Assembly: GCA_019009955.1 (NCBI GenBank)
Contig: CM032233.1
Coordinates: forward strand, 88,160,001-88,224,000
Reading direction: 5' to 3'
From: Riptortus pedestris
Lineage: Eukaryota; Arthropoda; Insecta; Hemiptera; Alydidae
Length of the DNA stretch: 64,000 nucleotides
A program made the position numbers and the translations under genes. The notes beneath the pieces were generated by a model. That model had not been told where the DNA came from. It did no database searches and saw nothing but the letters and a program-made list of their open reading frames with translations. This document shows, in pieces, positions 40,230 to 53,432 of this stretch (position 1 is its first letter; each line of letters opens with the position of its first letter).

Positions 40230-43200
40230 TTAGATATATACAGTTTTGAACGGACCTCATTTTCGTCATCTCCTGGGTAGGATCGATGGACATTTGAAGA
40301 AGAATTTCGAAAATCTCATCATGAGTACAACCTCAATAGCTGATTTCCCTTAAGGGAAATCTGCTAATAATAAAAAAACTATATAGCCACCATCCTATAG
40401 CAGCAGCTTATAGGCTAGTTTATAGTAAATCTACTATCGCAGAAGCAATCTCATACAATATGCAGTATATGGTGTTGATATGTATGACTTAATTCTGTGC
40501 CCTATCAATAATTCCTCGTTCAGAAACTTTCTAGAAAGAATTTTTTTCTTATACTTGAAGTATGTTGTTACAATCTTATGGATCTCTATATTAGTTTTCT
40601 ATTAAAGTTTCCAATACGTGTATTATTACATTGAAATGCTAAGGTGAAATTGTTGACGTTTGGGGTAATTCCGGAAGTAGCAAATGTGAAGGAAGAAATT
40701 CTTGAGAACAAGGTCAATAATTTAATATTGATTGGAAAGAGAGATAAAAAATAATGCACAAAGTAGGTACTAATTAGAAAACATTGATTGCAAGAATCAT
40801 GTTTATCTTAAATGTGACAAAAAAGAAAAAGTATAAGTTGGTAAATGAATATCCATTATCAAGATTATTTCTCATTTTTAGGTTTTACCTTAATGAACAT
40901 CATGATGTTATAATACGAATAGCAGATGCAACTTTTGATTATTCGTATGAGTATCAGGGAAATCAAGCAAAACTAGTTCATACTTCATTGACTGACAAAT
41001 GTTACCTCACATTGACCCAGGTATGATCAAATCATATTAGTATTTATGATGTAAATATTTACATTTGTTCTGAATAAACAACCATCAATCTTCTAGGCTC
41101 TCCATATGGGTTTTGGGGGAAATCCTTATGGTCCAGCTGGAACTGGTAAAACTGAATCTGTGAAATCTTTGGGATCATTACTTGGAAGGCAGGTTTTAGT
41201 TTTCAACTGTGATGAGGTAAAAGTTATTCATTAATATATTTTGTTTCAAATACAACCTTTTTTGCCAAATACCTTTAAAGGTAGCCAGTCAGTCTGGCAT
41301 CTTCCTCTCAATGATTGTTGTCTGAGATAGTTGTTGTTCATGTGAGTTACAGCATTGTCCCTACTGCATTTGGGTTCGACTCTCTTATAGGCAATTATTA
41401 AGTGACAAGCTCGCTAAATAAACCATTAGACCTATCCCAACTAGAAAAGAGTAGTAACCTGTAGATAATCCACTCCAATTAGCTTTAGTTGCATTAAGTT
41501 AATGTTAATAAATAATATTAACAATGACCAGTAGTTATTCACAAATTATCTAAGCTATTTCAATTATAATATTTGATCTCTTCAACAGATAGTAGGGATT
41601 TATTGTAAAAACCAGCCTCAAGAACACAAAATATAATACTTCTGAAACACGTATTCATTGGACTAGGAGTGTTATAAAATTACATTTTTTTTTCCTTTTC
41701 AAAGATTAAATGTTCTAGAACCTAATAAATAAAATGCAATTGAAAATTATTTTCCATACTCTTATTAATACAAGGAAAACTTCCGGTGTCTTATAAGTAT
41801 TGTGTAGCTACTGATCTTAACTGATTTCAATCAGTTAAGATTCACCAACTTTAAATAAGAGTCTATTTCCTCCTGAGCTCCTGGGATTCTTGCAACATCT
41901 TGAATTAGCTAGTTTTTCTTTAATTTTAGATCCCTAGATTGCATTACTACCCATAATATAGAACCTCCTAATATACCATTCATAATTTTCTTATCGGCAA
42001 CAAGCACATATTTGTCTGAACATAGTCCAAATCTACCCTTTTTAAAGGCATAAATGATCTTAGGTTGGCCATACATCCCGTTAATGTAAAATAAAATTAT
42101 CCAAAATGAAAATGAGAACGTTTTTATTTCTGAAATTTATTAAAACTTTATGGTAGCCAAAAATTTTCTTTGAACAAGTAGAAAAACTTTGTTGAGCATT
42201 GGGAATATCATTTTTTTTTTTTTTTTTTGAACTGATATTTAATATGTTCCAAATTAATATTATATAATCTTGAAAAACATGATTAAATTCAATGTTCATT
42301 GACAACTTATATTCTTATTATCTTTTCTTTTTGCACTATATATTTATGCATTCATATTTCAGGGACTGGATGTTCAATCGCTGACACGTATAATGGTTGG
42401 CATTGTTAAGTGTGGAGCTTGGGGTTGTTTTGATGAGTTTAATCGCCTAGAAGAAAAAACATTATCTCTTATTTCTTTGCACATAAATGAGATACAGAGT
42501 GCTTTGAAGTCAAAATTGATTACAGTAAATCTGTTAAATAAGCAGGTAATCGTGCATTTTTGGTTATTTATTTACAATACTTTGATGATATGATATCATA
42601 TTATTGAATCTGTATCACAGAAGAAACTAACTTTTGATTAGAAATCCTAAAGCTGTTAATATGGAAGTTAGCTAACTATCATCTTTTTTATTGGCACAAC
42701 GGAATACCGAATTTCAAACACTGAGTTTTTTTACACATAAGGGAACCATTGAGTATGGCTGTCTTCAATATTGTAGTTCAAAGACTACTATTTTGAGTAA
42801 TTCGAAAATATATCTCCAACATGCAATAAGTCCAACATGCAGGTGCTGCATAAACTAAGCAGATTTCACGTGTGTAAGGGTATGACACACTATTGATCTC
42901 ATCTCGCCATACATAATCTATGCCTAATTAAAAATCTGATGAGTAGAAATGCATGATTTACTGAAGTCTGAAAACAAGAAAGAATGAATAACCCACTTAA
43001 TATTTCTGCTATTAAAAAATGTATAAAACAACAATTGTAGAGCATTCATTTAATTTTGATTTTATTGAAATCACAATAAAATTGTTTATAATCACATATT
43101 AGTGGTTATATAATACATTTACGTTTATGATATAAGATACTTCAATGTATAGAACTTATAATATAAACTACATACTTCCCATTGCAATTTTGTCAGTCTT

Positions 43201-46200
43201 TGGATAGTGAAAAGAATAATTCAGTCTAAATAGTTAAGAATCTTAAAAATTCTGTCAGAAAAGATAAACCTAACAGGGAGGCTATCTGAGCCCCTCATTT
43301 TTTCTTCTATACATTGTGGTTGCAAATATTTGTAAGGAAAGATCTCCACTTGAAAATAGCATTGTACCCAATCAAATTTTGGAAAAGAACTTGGCTCATC
43401 CTAAATTCTCAAGACACACAGAGAGTCATCAATACCTACTTTTGTATTTCTTACCAAAAGCTCATCATAGGTAGTAGAGTTTCTCTACTGATGGAGCACA
43501 AACATTATTTTTTGTTGGTTTATCTATATACATAATACCAAGGATTTAAGGACTTAACATATCTTACAGACAGCATGAAAAGCTGAGCATTTTTCATAGA
43601 CTTCTAATAAGTGCTACCATATGCTATCTCCTCTCATGCAATCTAGAATCTCTGTTTTTGTACCACTTCTGCCAGCTGAGTTCATCCTTCAATGTTCTTC
43701 AGAATCAGTTAGGAATCTATTTACAACTTATCCAACGCACTAATATGTGATAGGTGAACTACAATTTATCGAAATTAACAAAAGTTTAATTTTAGGTTGA
43801 GCTGAACTTAAATTCCGGCATTTTCATCACACTTAATCCTGCAGGGAAGGGATATGGTGGACGACAAAAGTTGCCTGAAAGCTTAAAATCTCTTTTCCGT
43901 CCAGTAGTCATGTCCAAACCTGATAATATAGACATTGCAACAGTAATATTACATTGTGAAGGATTCAAAGCTGCAGAAAAAATTGCTCTAAAACTTGTTA
44001 CTCTCTTCGATATGGCTAAGTAAGTATTCGTCACTTAGTACAATGAGGACATATTTATTACAAGGAGTTTATCATGTAATATACAAACTTATCTTTTAAT
44101 AAAAGGATTGGCATAACTTTATTTTTTTAAAGAAATTTGTGAATAAGAATTTAATAGATATGTCTGTTATTAATAATACATTGATTCAATATTTTTTAGA
44201 GATATCTTACCCCACTTGGGTCATTATGACTGGGGACTGAGAGCTCTGAAGACTGTTGTCAATGGATGTGGCCATTTTCTTCATTTATATTTAAGTAAAA
44301 ATGATTCAGCTGATGAAGGTAAACATGAGAGCATCAGATAGACTAATACGTTCCAAGAAACATTAATGTTAAATTATTTATATGAATTAAATATTACATT
44401 TATTATCATTAATTATTTATAGACACAGAATTCAAACTAGTTGTTCAAGCTGTACAATTGAACACTCTTTGCAAACTAACATATCGTGATGGACAACAAT
44501 TTTCACAATTGTTAAAGGACATATTTTCTGGAGTGGAGTTATTTTCAGATGCAAACAACAACTTAAAAGTTTTGCTAGAAGAAGCTTTTAATGATTTGAA
44601 TCTTATTTATAATGAAAGACAGGTATTTACTGTTTTATATATACTATATATAATTATATTGCCAATTAATGGAACACATAGTGTGGGAGTAAAAACTTAA
44701 AGTGCCTATAACTGTACATAATTTTATTTTATTAGAAATGAAATGTTTCTGTTTTTTAAAAAATATATATTTTATTAGTGGCAATTTTCTTTACTCCCAC
44801 AATATAGCATGCAATTAGTCACTAGTAGTAATAGTTCAAATTGAAACCAAAAGTCTGGTGTGGACACCAAATGAATTCTTTGTACTCCTATTAAATTAAA
44901 TAAACAAAATATTTTGCTCCATGTCATTTAAAATTATTTCATTTGAAAATGATATTCCTCCATTCCAATGCATTTGATCAAAACATTTCCTGCACAAGTC
45001 TTTGTACCTTTCATAGATAAGGGGGGGGGATGGAATCTTTTGTTTTAAACCTCCTCTAAACCCCCCTTCTGTGATGTACATACATAAATCAGTGCGATTC
45101 ACCTACGAAATAGTCGATATAACTTCAGGGAGGGGCAAAATGCATAATTCTGTTGAAAACTGAACTTTTTTCACAATTTAAATACTTCTTTTACTTTATA
45201 CAAGAAATTAAAAAGTACTTTCCATTCCCTGTGCTGAACACACATATGAGAAATGTCTTTTGGGAAGAATTCTTCATCTTCCATTTGATATTATATTACT
45301 TTTAAAGCCTACACAATATCAATTTGTATTCACATTAATGTTATTTTAATTCCACTGCTTTTTATTTAAGAGTTGGGAAAAATAAATTTGTTAGCTTCCT
45401 TTTCTCCTTCTTTGAAACTAATTTGGTAACTATGTTTTCACTGTGTTGATTGGTTACTGTTACTTTAATTGTTTTTAGCTCTTGTATTCTTTTCTTTCTC
45501 TAAAGGTGTTTTCCCTAGTCTTGGATAATTAATTTTATGAACACTATGTTATAAATAGGAGTGATATAAAAAACAAAGTGGAATCATTAAAGCTTGTCAC
45601 ACAGGGGCTGACTCATAATAACAGTCATAATTTTGAATTCCCCCTCTAATATGATCTTTAGTGTTGAATAAAAAAATTAAATATCAAGTAGGGTATAGAT
45701 GAAATAAACATTTTTGAGTCAAGACAATAAAATCTTATTTGATGGTGTCCTCACACTACGTATTTGCATGTATCTCATTTTATTAAGGGTCCGTTGAAAA
45801 CAAGATTTGGTATTTAAGCTTGGAATAAGCTGTTTCATGATATATTGGCATATTGTTAATGTTCAATGATTAAAAGTGGCTGTTTACGGAAGGCTGAAAA
45901 TTAAAAAATGCAAATATCTTGGTTAATCTCATAATAATAATGATAATGATAAATTTGCAACAAGATTAATTATATACATTTTTTTCAATCTGACTCATAA
46001 TAACAGAGACATTTCGAATATTCGAAATCACACTCTAGACCCCCCTCCATCCACTTCTTTAGTAATATACAAATTGTTTAAATATTGAGTTTCGTAACCA
46101 TCAAACAAAAATTATGACTGCTAGAGTATAAATATATACGTATAATTTTGAACAGAGCTCGTTTTCAAATGTGCACATTTGTCCTCCGGAGGTGTGATGC

Positions 46201-49200
46201 CTGATTATGTCAGATGGAATCCGAGGAAATCAAGCTCTGGCACGCTGAAGATGCACTTCGATGGGTTAACAGTCGCGTGGCAACTGTAATTATTGCACTC
46301 ACGTTCAATATTGTTTATAAGTTGAAGAGGGCACAAAATCTTCTTTTTTTTTTTTTTGTTTTGTTTTTAGAAATAGGCACGTGTGAGATGCACAATGCTC
46401 GAGACTGCGGTAACCAAGCACTGTATTGAATAACAATTGATCATATGTTTATAACCACTAAAATAACAAAGGTCCCACCTGCAAGGACTATAGCGCCTTG
46501 TAAGTGGTTAATATGTAATATTTGTATTTTTATTATAACATAAAAGAAGTACAACTTCATTTATACTGGGTCTATGCAGCAATAAAATAAGGCAATACAA
46601 TTATAATAATGCAATAATTAAACATTTACCATTTAAATTACATTTTTGAATTTTCCTATGATTTTTACATAATAATGAAGATTTATAAGTTTCATAAAAA
46701 CTCTGTAGCTTTGATGATGAATGCAAGAGGGGATGTACATGGCAAGCATATGGATTTAATAATATGAATCTAAATTTATACCCTTTTTTACATTTTTCAG
46801 GTGCAAAAATGTTTAGAACTGTTTGAACTACTTAAACAAAGAATGGGCGTTGTCATTGTTGGGCCAGCAAGCTCTGGAAAAAGTACCATTATTTCACTTT
46901 TAAAAAGGGTATGAAAATAACAATGATTGTTAGTTTTGAGTGTCAAAAATGGCTTCACTTTGAGACAATTTGAGTAGCTCTAGAAGTTATCCTAAAATAC
47001 TTAATTTAGTATGCAATAAAAAAAATTTTAAAATATATCATCCCCTGTGATTTCTCTGAAAATAAAATATAAACAAGGTTTACTTTTTAAAGGTTTTAAT
47101 AATGCAAGGGACTACTATCCGTCATGATGTTCTGAACCCCAAGTGCATATCTAGAAATGAACTGTTAGGGTATATTGATCTTGACACTAGACAGTGGAAT
47201 GATGGAATTTTGACAAGTATTGCCCAACAAGTTTATAATGAACATGATGGTATGTTATTATTTACTATTGCATTTTTATAAATTATTAATGAAATGACTT
47301 ATCTGTTGGTACTAAAGCATTTTTGTCTAAAGTCTAAAAATGAATTTAATACATGGGTTTTGGTCCCTTTTCACTTGAAAACTTCTTATTGTAATCTACA
47401 AACAAACTCTGAAACTTGTATCGCTCAAGCACAAACTTTGCTCAATATACAAAATTATATTATTCGATTTGTATGATATACAAATAATATTTCATCCACT
47501 TTTTTCCCCACTGAACTTTGAAAACAAATGTTGTTAAACCTTCAGAATACACCTGGCTGTTGTTCCTAGAAACAGGAAATCCTGATTTTTACAGAAATGA
47601 ACAGAAAAGGATTAGGGCCATGTTGAGCATATTTCATGTTGCTTTCTACTTTGGACTTTCCAAAAATAAAGACATAAGAAAGAGTTGGGAAATTTTCACT
47701 CCATGCCAGAATTGTTTGAGAGCCATATCTCTATTCCCTGTACTTTGTATAAGCTTATTAATGATAGGCATTAGCCATTATGGGCATGCAAATTACAACT
47801 TTCACGTACCTCCAGTCTTACTCCACACACATGCTGTTACTGAGAACAAATATAAACTAAGGATTTAGCTGTAATGATATAAACCGTTGTGTCAGTTTGT
47901 TCAATACAAATAACATTATACTTAACAATAATTTAATTAAATGATCCTTCTTGTAATCAATACTTGACAAAATAAATGTATTCATCAATACTTCTTTTAT
48001 ATATAAATTCTGCAAACTGCCAATAACATTGTCATTACAATAGCATTTCTTCTTATTGATTCGATGATTTAAAGAGTTACATTATAATTCTTCCTTTATT
48101 TACCCATATACATTTTATTGTCCCTGGGCTATTACCATGAAAACTTTGTACTGAGGGGATCATAGTATTATTTTAAATTGGCGGTTCTACCTATTAAAAT
48201 GTTTTAAACTTAAGTAATTTGCCACTCTTGTTTTCATTCCTATAACTAATGAAAATGGTTTTCTAACATATTTATTACAAATTATATTGAAATTTTCAAA
48301 CTTCACAAGTTAGTTTATAAAGTGACTATTTATTACTTCAGATGTAACCTGTTGGATACATTGTGATGGTGATGTTGATCCAGAATGGATTGAATCCCTC
48401 AACTCAGTATTGGATGATAATCACCTTCTTACATTACCATCTGGCTGGAGAATACATTTTGGAGATAATGTTCACTTTATATTTGAAACCCATGAATTGG
48501 TACATGCTTCTCCTGCTACTATATCTCGGATGGGTATTGTATTTCTGAGGTAAATTGCTTTTTCTTATTGAATATTTTTTTAGTCAATTTTCATATTTCT
48601 TTGTTCGAAATTTCTGCTCTCGTTAGATTTTTCAAATTTGAAAATATATAATATAAGCATATACCTTGATAATAAGGTTGCAGTGGGAAAATAAAAGCCT
48701 TCTAATAGACTTCCTTTATAAGAAAATACTTATTGAAGGTTTCCTCATAATGTTATTTTTTTTTTAAATTCTTGAAGTGGTACCAATCCTACTTGGCAGT
48801 AGAAAAGAATGAAGGCCATTCAAAATTATATATATACATACTTACATACATACATTTATTTATGTATGTATATTTATGGAACTGTGAATGGAATTGCTAC
48901 CTGTCTTTTATTGGGACTTTTTCCCTTTAATCATGTTCCACACTCATCTTGTATAAATTAAAATGAAAGAAGAATGACCATGTAGTCAATAGTGGTTTTT
49001 TTGAGGGCTAGCCTGTCTCTCACAATTGAAAGTATCACCTCCAGATCATGCAGAAAAAAGAAAATCTGGTCCTATCAGTATATAGGTAGAGTAAAAAAGA
49101 AATGCAAAACAAGTAGAAAAGGGAGAGAAAGTTGGTATTGCCCTGAGCAATGGCGGCTACTGGGTGACGTACAACTATGTAAAAATGTTGATGATACTCA

Positions 49201-52200
49201 AATATATCCACAACAACCCGAACTCAAACAAAGTCCTGCCATTGATTCCCAAATCAATTGTAATAACTTCCCATACACTTAAAAAAATTAATAATAATAA
49301 TAAATCACACAATATAAGAAAAATGTGCAATCAAAATATAGTTCCCCTCCTAACATATTTGTCTCGTGCTCAATAGGTGTCATTCATCAATACCTTAAAC
49401 TTGTGCTCTTAGCAGAATAAAAAGCCATTTCAAGTTCCATAGCTATTCCAATAACAGATCATTTTTAAATATTCAACCTAATTAAATATTTTACCTGTTT
49501 TAAAATTTATAAAAGCATTGTAATATTGTCAAATGAGGCTAAAACCAGTTAACTGCTCATTCCCCTTATTTATTTACTCTATTATTTTTTATCTGGACTA
49601 ATTACTATTAATACAGGTTTAGTTGTGTTCATTATAATCCATTCCATCGATTTTCTTTTACAGCGAGGAGGATTTGAAACCAGAAATGTTAATTGACTGT
49701 TGGATGAGAAGACAAAATCTATCAATGCCTCTCAAAGATATTCTAGATAATTGTGTTTACCCAGGTAGTAAATATTTTGATAGTATCTAATTGAGTAGCA
49801 TTTAATTTATTCTAAAACATTTAAAAGAAAATGTTTATTCATATCATGAAACTGTTGTTACTTATGTTCAAAGGGGCTCAGGTTGGTCGTGCGAGTTAAG
49901 GCATTGGTCTTAATCTCGTGTGGTAGACCTAGAGTGGCGGGTTCGATTCCCGCCCTGGGCAGTAGACATTTATTTAGTGGTGTAATCATTAAATAAACTC
50001 CTTAATCCCACCCTGGCTAGAAAAGGGTGGTTACCTGTAGATAACCCGTCCCGATTAGCCATAATATCATAAAGTGGACGTAAATAATTAACAAAAACTT
50101 ATGTTCAAAGAAATATATCAATTAATTTTAAGCTTGAAAATGTTTAAAGTTTGTTACCTTACACATGCACATATATTTAATTAAAACTATTTTCCAATTT
50201 TCTGAAATATTTGAAAAATCTTAACTCAGTTATGTACTTTATTTTTTATTAGTGGATGCCAAAAATTAGGTAACTGTGCTCCTTTCATAAATATATTTCT
50301 TTCTTCATTCATTTTGAGTATTCTTTGGAGTTTAATTACAGAGCTTCATCTCAAGAGCTATTTCAGTTCTTAAAGCCCTTAACCTAGAAATTTAAAATTT
50401 ATAAATGATAAATTTCTCAAAATTTACGTTAACTATTCACTCTTGATAGTTTATGGGCATTATTTCCAATATAGATATACCATGTTCATGTTTTCATAAA
50501 ATAAATGATTAAAGCATAAACTGTTCTTATACAATTTTATATGTGTGTGTGTGTGATTCTCAAATTGGAGAGTGTAATTTTTGTCAGAAACAAACACATT
50601 TGAATTTTATTTGATATTTAAATATTTTTGACAGTATTCATCTTAGATAGTGTGAGACACAAAGAAAAGGAAATTTCCCCCTGTTGTGGGAAAAGGAAAT
50701 GTATCTAGTAATGAAATCTCTGAATTAAATCTCTAGTCTCACGCTTGCTAGAAATGGGAGGGGGGAGTGTAGGGGCAAAAAAAAAAGTGTAAATGCTGAG
50801 AATAATTTAATTTTGATGAAATATATATTTTGTTTATTTCTGCTTCATAAATTGTTGAAGACCTTCTACAACTTAACTTCATTTTAGAAGGAGGCAAAAA
50901 TGTTTATAAATTTAACTGGATGAATTAATGACACTTTTTCACCAATGACTCTTTTTTCAAGTTAAATTAGTGCATAATGCTTTCAGAATACTGTCTCCAT
51001 CATCAGTGCATCTATAGGGTTGTTGCCAATAGGTTGCCACTAACTTCCTGGAGACAGTAAGAAATGGCTACTAGTGGGAGTGTAAAGTAGATAGTGTGAT
51101 GCTTCCCTTGCCCTATTGTGATAGCATTGCAGACCAAATATCGCTACTTCTTTATTCAAGTAGCTATTCAATTGTCTCACAATGTTGAATTAACAGATAG
51201 AAGGCCAACTTCCAGACCCAGTGAACCGCACTGGTACATAAGAGCTGGTATGCAATCTTGGGCCATGAACATGATACTTTTAGTACAGGGGCACAGTGCA
51301 TTTATCCACTAGACCACTGCCATTCCTTCTTTTTTTAAAAAAAAATACAAACACTGTTTCTATTTCAAAAAGTATTGCTGATAAGAAAATATTTTACTTA
51401 TTTTAGCCATAAATAAGTTTCATTTTTCTATTTTCAGCTCTAAGATGGATTGTCGAACATGGACATTTTTCTGTAAATGTTCCTATAATGTCCACTGTAA
51501 GGAGCTGTCTATCTTTATTGAATTCTGTGAATTCCAAATCTGCCCTGGCTGTTGCCCTCATCAATGGTTTTGGATCAAATTTAGCTGAAAAATCAAAAGA
51601 AGAATTCTGCTCATACGTGAGTAATTAAAATAATCTTGATATATGTATTTTATAATGTATTAGAATATATTCACTATCTAGAAATATATTAGATTAAGAA
51701 TTAAGGAATGGAAAAGTACAATTCCACTTATACTTTCTCTTTTTAAAAATATGTTTTTGTCTTTAAAAAGTTGCAATAAATATTTATCTAAATTTATATA
51801 TAATTAAATCTGTAACATTTTTCTTAATTATAGTTTTGAATTTGTATCTAGAAACTATTGCTGAAGTGTGTGTCACCTTTTTATTTCAGTAATTTTTTTT
51901 ATATGATGTGTGATTTTCAAGTCAAGCATTTTTTCAATGGCAGTCTTAAGTAACAAATTTGTGGTCCCAAGTGAGTGCAAAGACTATAAAAATGCTGATA
52001 AGCAGCTTTACTCCTAAAATGTAAAAGTTACATGATTTAACTTTTTTTGTCATAATTTTTAATTGTTTATCCATTGAAAGATAACTATAATTTATTTTTG
52101 TTATTTATCCATCAATTAGAATTCTGCTGAAGTAAGAGGTTTGAAAAGGAAATGATCCATGTTTGAGTACCATGATGTGAAATATTATTAAATATATTGA

Positions 52201-53345
52201 TCTTACTCAATTGTGCATAGCTGAAGGCCACTTGTAAATAAAACTCACTTTTCGTCTTTAATTTCTTTATTCATAAACCAAAATGTTTCACATCTCATGA
52301 AGCCTCTTCATGAACATAACATCATTTAATCTGGAGAGACTTGTGATAAAAGATCTTAATACTATAAAGAATAATTATGGCAATATGACTCTGCAATATA
52401 GATCAGAATGATTTTAAAAAAGAACAGAGGGATATCTGAAAAATACATTCCTGAATAGTAGATATTGGAGAGAGAACACCAGGGTCCAAAATGCTGATCT
52501 CTTACTAGAACTTTTACATTCAACCTTGCTAAAGTTTCTCAATGAATTTCAAGTATTTCCTCCTCCATCCTCCCCATATGGTTATCATAGTTTTATATAT
52601 ATCTTGTCAATTGTAACACTGCAGGAGAGTTCATGTATTTACTTTTTTAGGTTTTAGAAATAATTGGTGAAGTACCCCTACATAAGTCAAGTGATTCATT
52701 AAATTATTACTATGATGAAGATCATGACCTCTTGAGTATTTATGAACTAAACAATCAGACTTCATTTCAATCAACTGAACTTGTTCCTATACCATTTATA
52801 AAAGTTATTATGGATAGCATCACTTTTTGGCTAACACATCAAGAACCAGTGGTAATTGTTGGGCCGACTGGTTGCGGAAAGAGGTAATGATTATTATATT
52901 TTAAAATACAAAATTCATAATTGAATGTTAAGTGTTTTTAATTAAAATCTTCATATGATTTATTCAGTTTGCAAAATATTGAACTCATTTGAGAATTTAA
53001 CTGTCAATGACATTTAATTCTGAATTAATTACATTTGTTTTCTTTATATGTATGTGTTGCATGCTTTTTTATTTTACTACTTCAATGGAGACCTCAGAGA
53101 CCCTTTATTTCTGCCACTATCATAGACTATTAGTACGAGTAGTTGCTTTAGGGTTGGGTACTCCAACTTTTATCTACTAACTTTCTCTAGCCCTTTTACA
53201 GCTATCAAATGTGCCTTGAAGGTTCTGGTTTCCCCACATCTCTGAACTATCTGGAAAAAACATCTTGGGAGAAACCATTCAGGCATTATTCAGTACCAGT
53301 TTTTGATCGTTCATATTATGCAACCGCTAGAGCATTAGCAGACAA

Positions 53346-53432
<87 letters not shown>

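Noticed and set aside
43792..44034. Minus-strand frames lying over exons (also 13044-13232, 27589-27777, 30823-31065, 37048-37254)
   Set aside because: They are antisense shadows of DYNC2H1 exons, which are supported by strong homology on the + strand.
47518..47868. 116-codon open frame in intron 38
   Set aside because: It is one of the longest non-exonic, non-repetitive frames, but without a recognisable domain, splice context or family match; chance remains likely.
49874..49960. Possible functional tRNA gene (also at 4747 and 25383)
   Set aside because: A- and B-box-like motifs are present, but they belong to the SINE head; the cloverleaf is imperfect, repeats share a non-tRNA body, and target duplications show retroposition.
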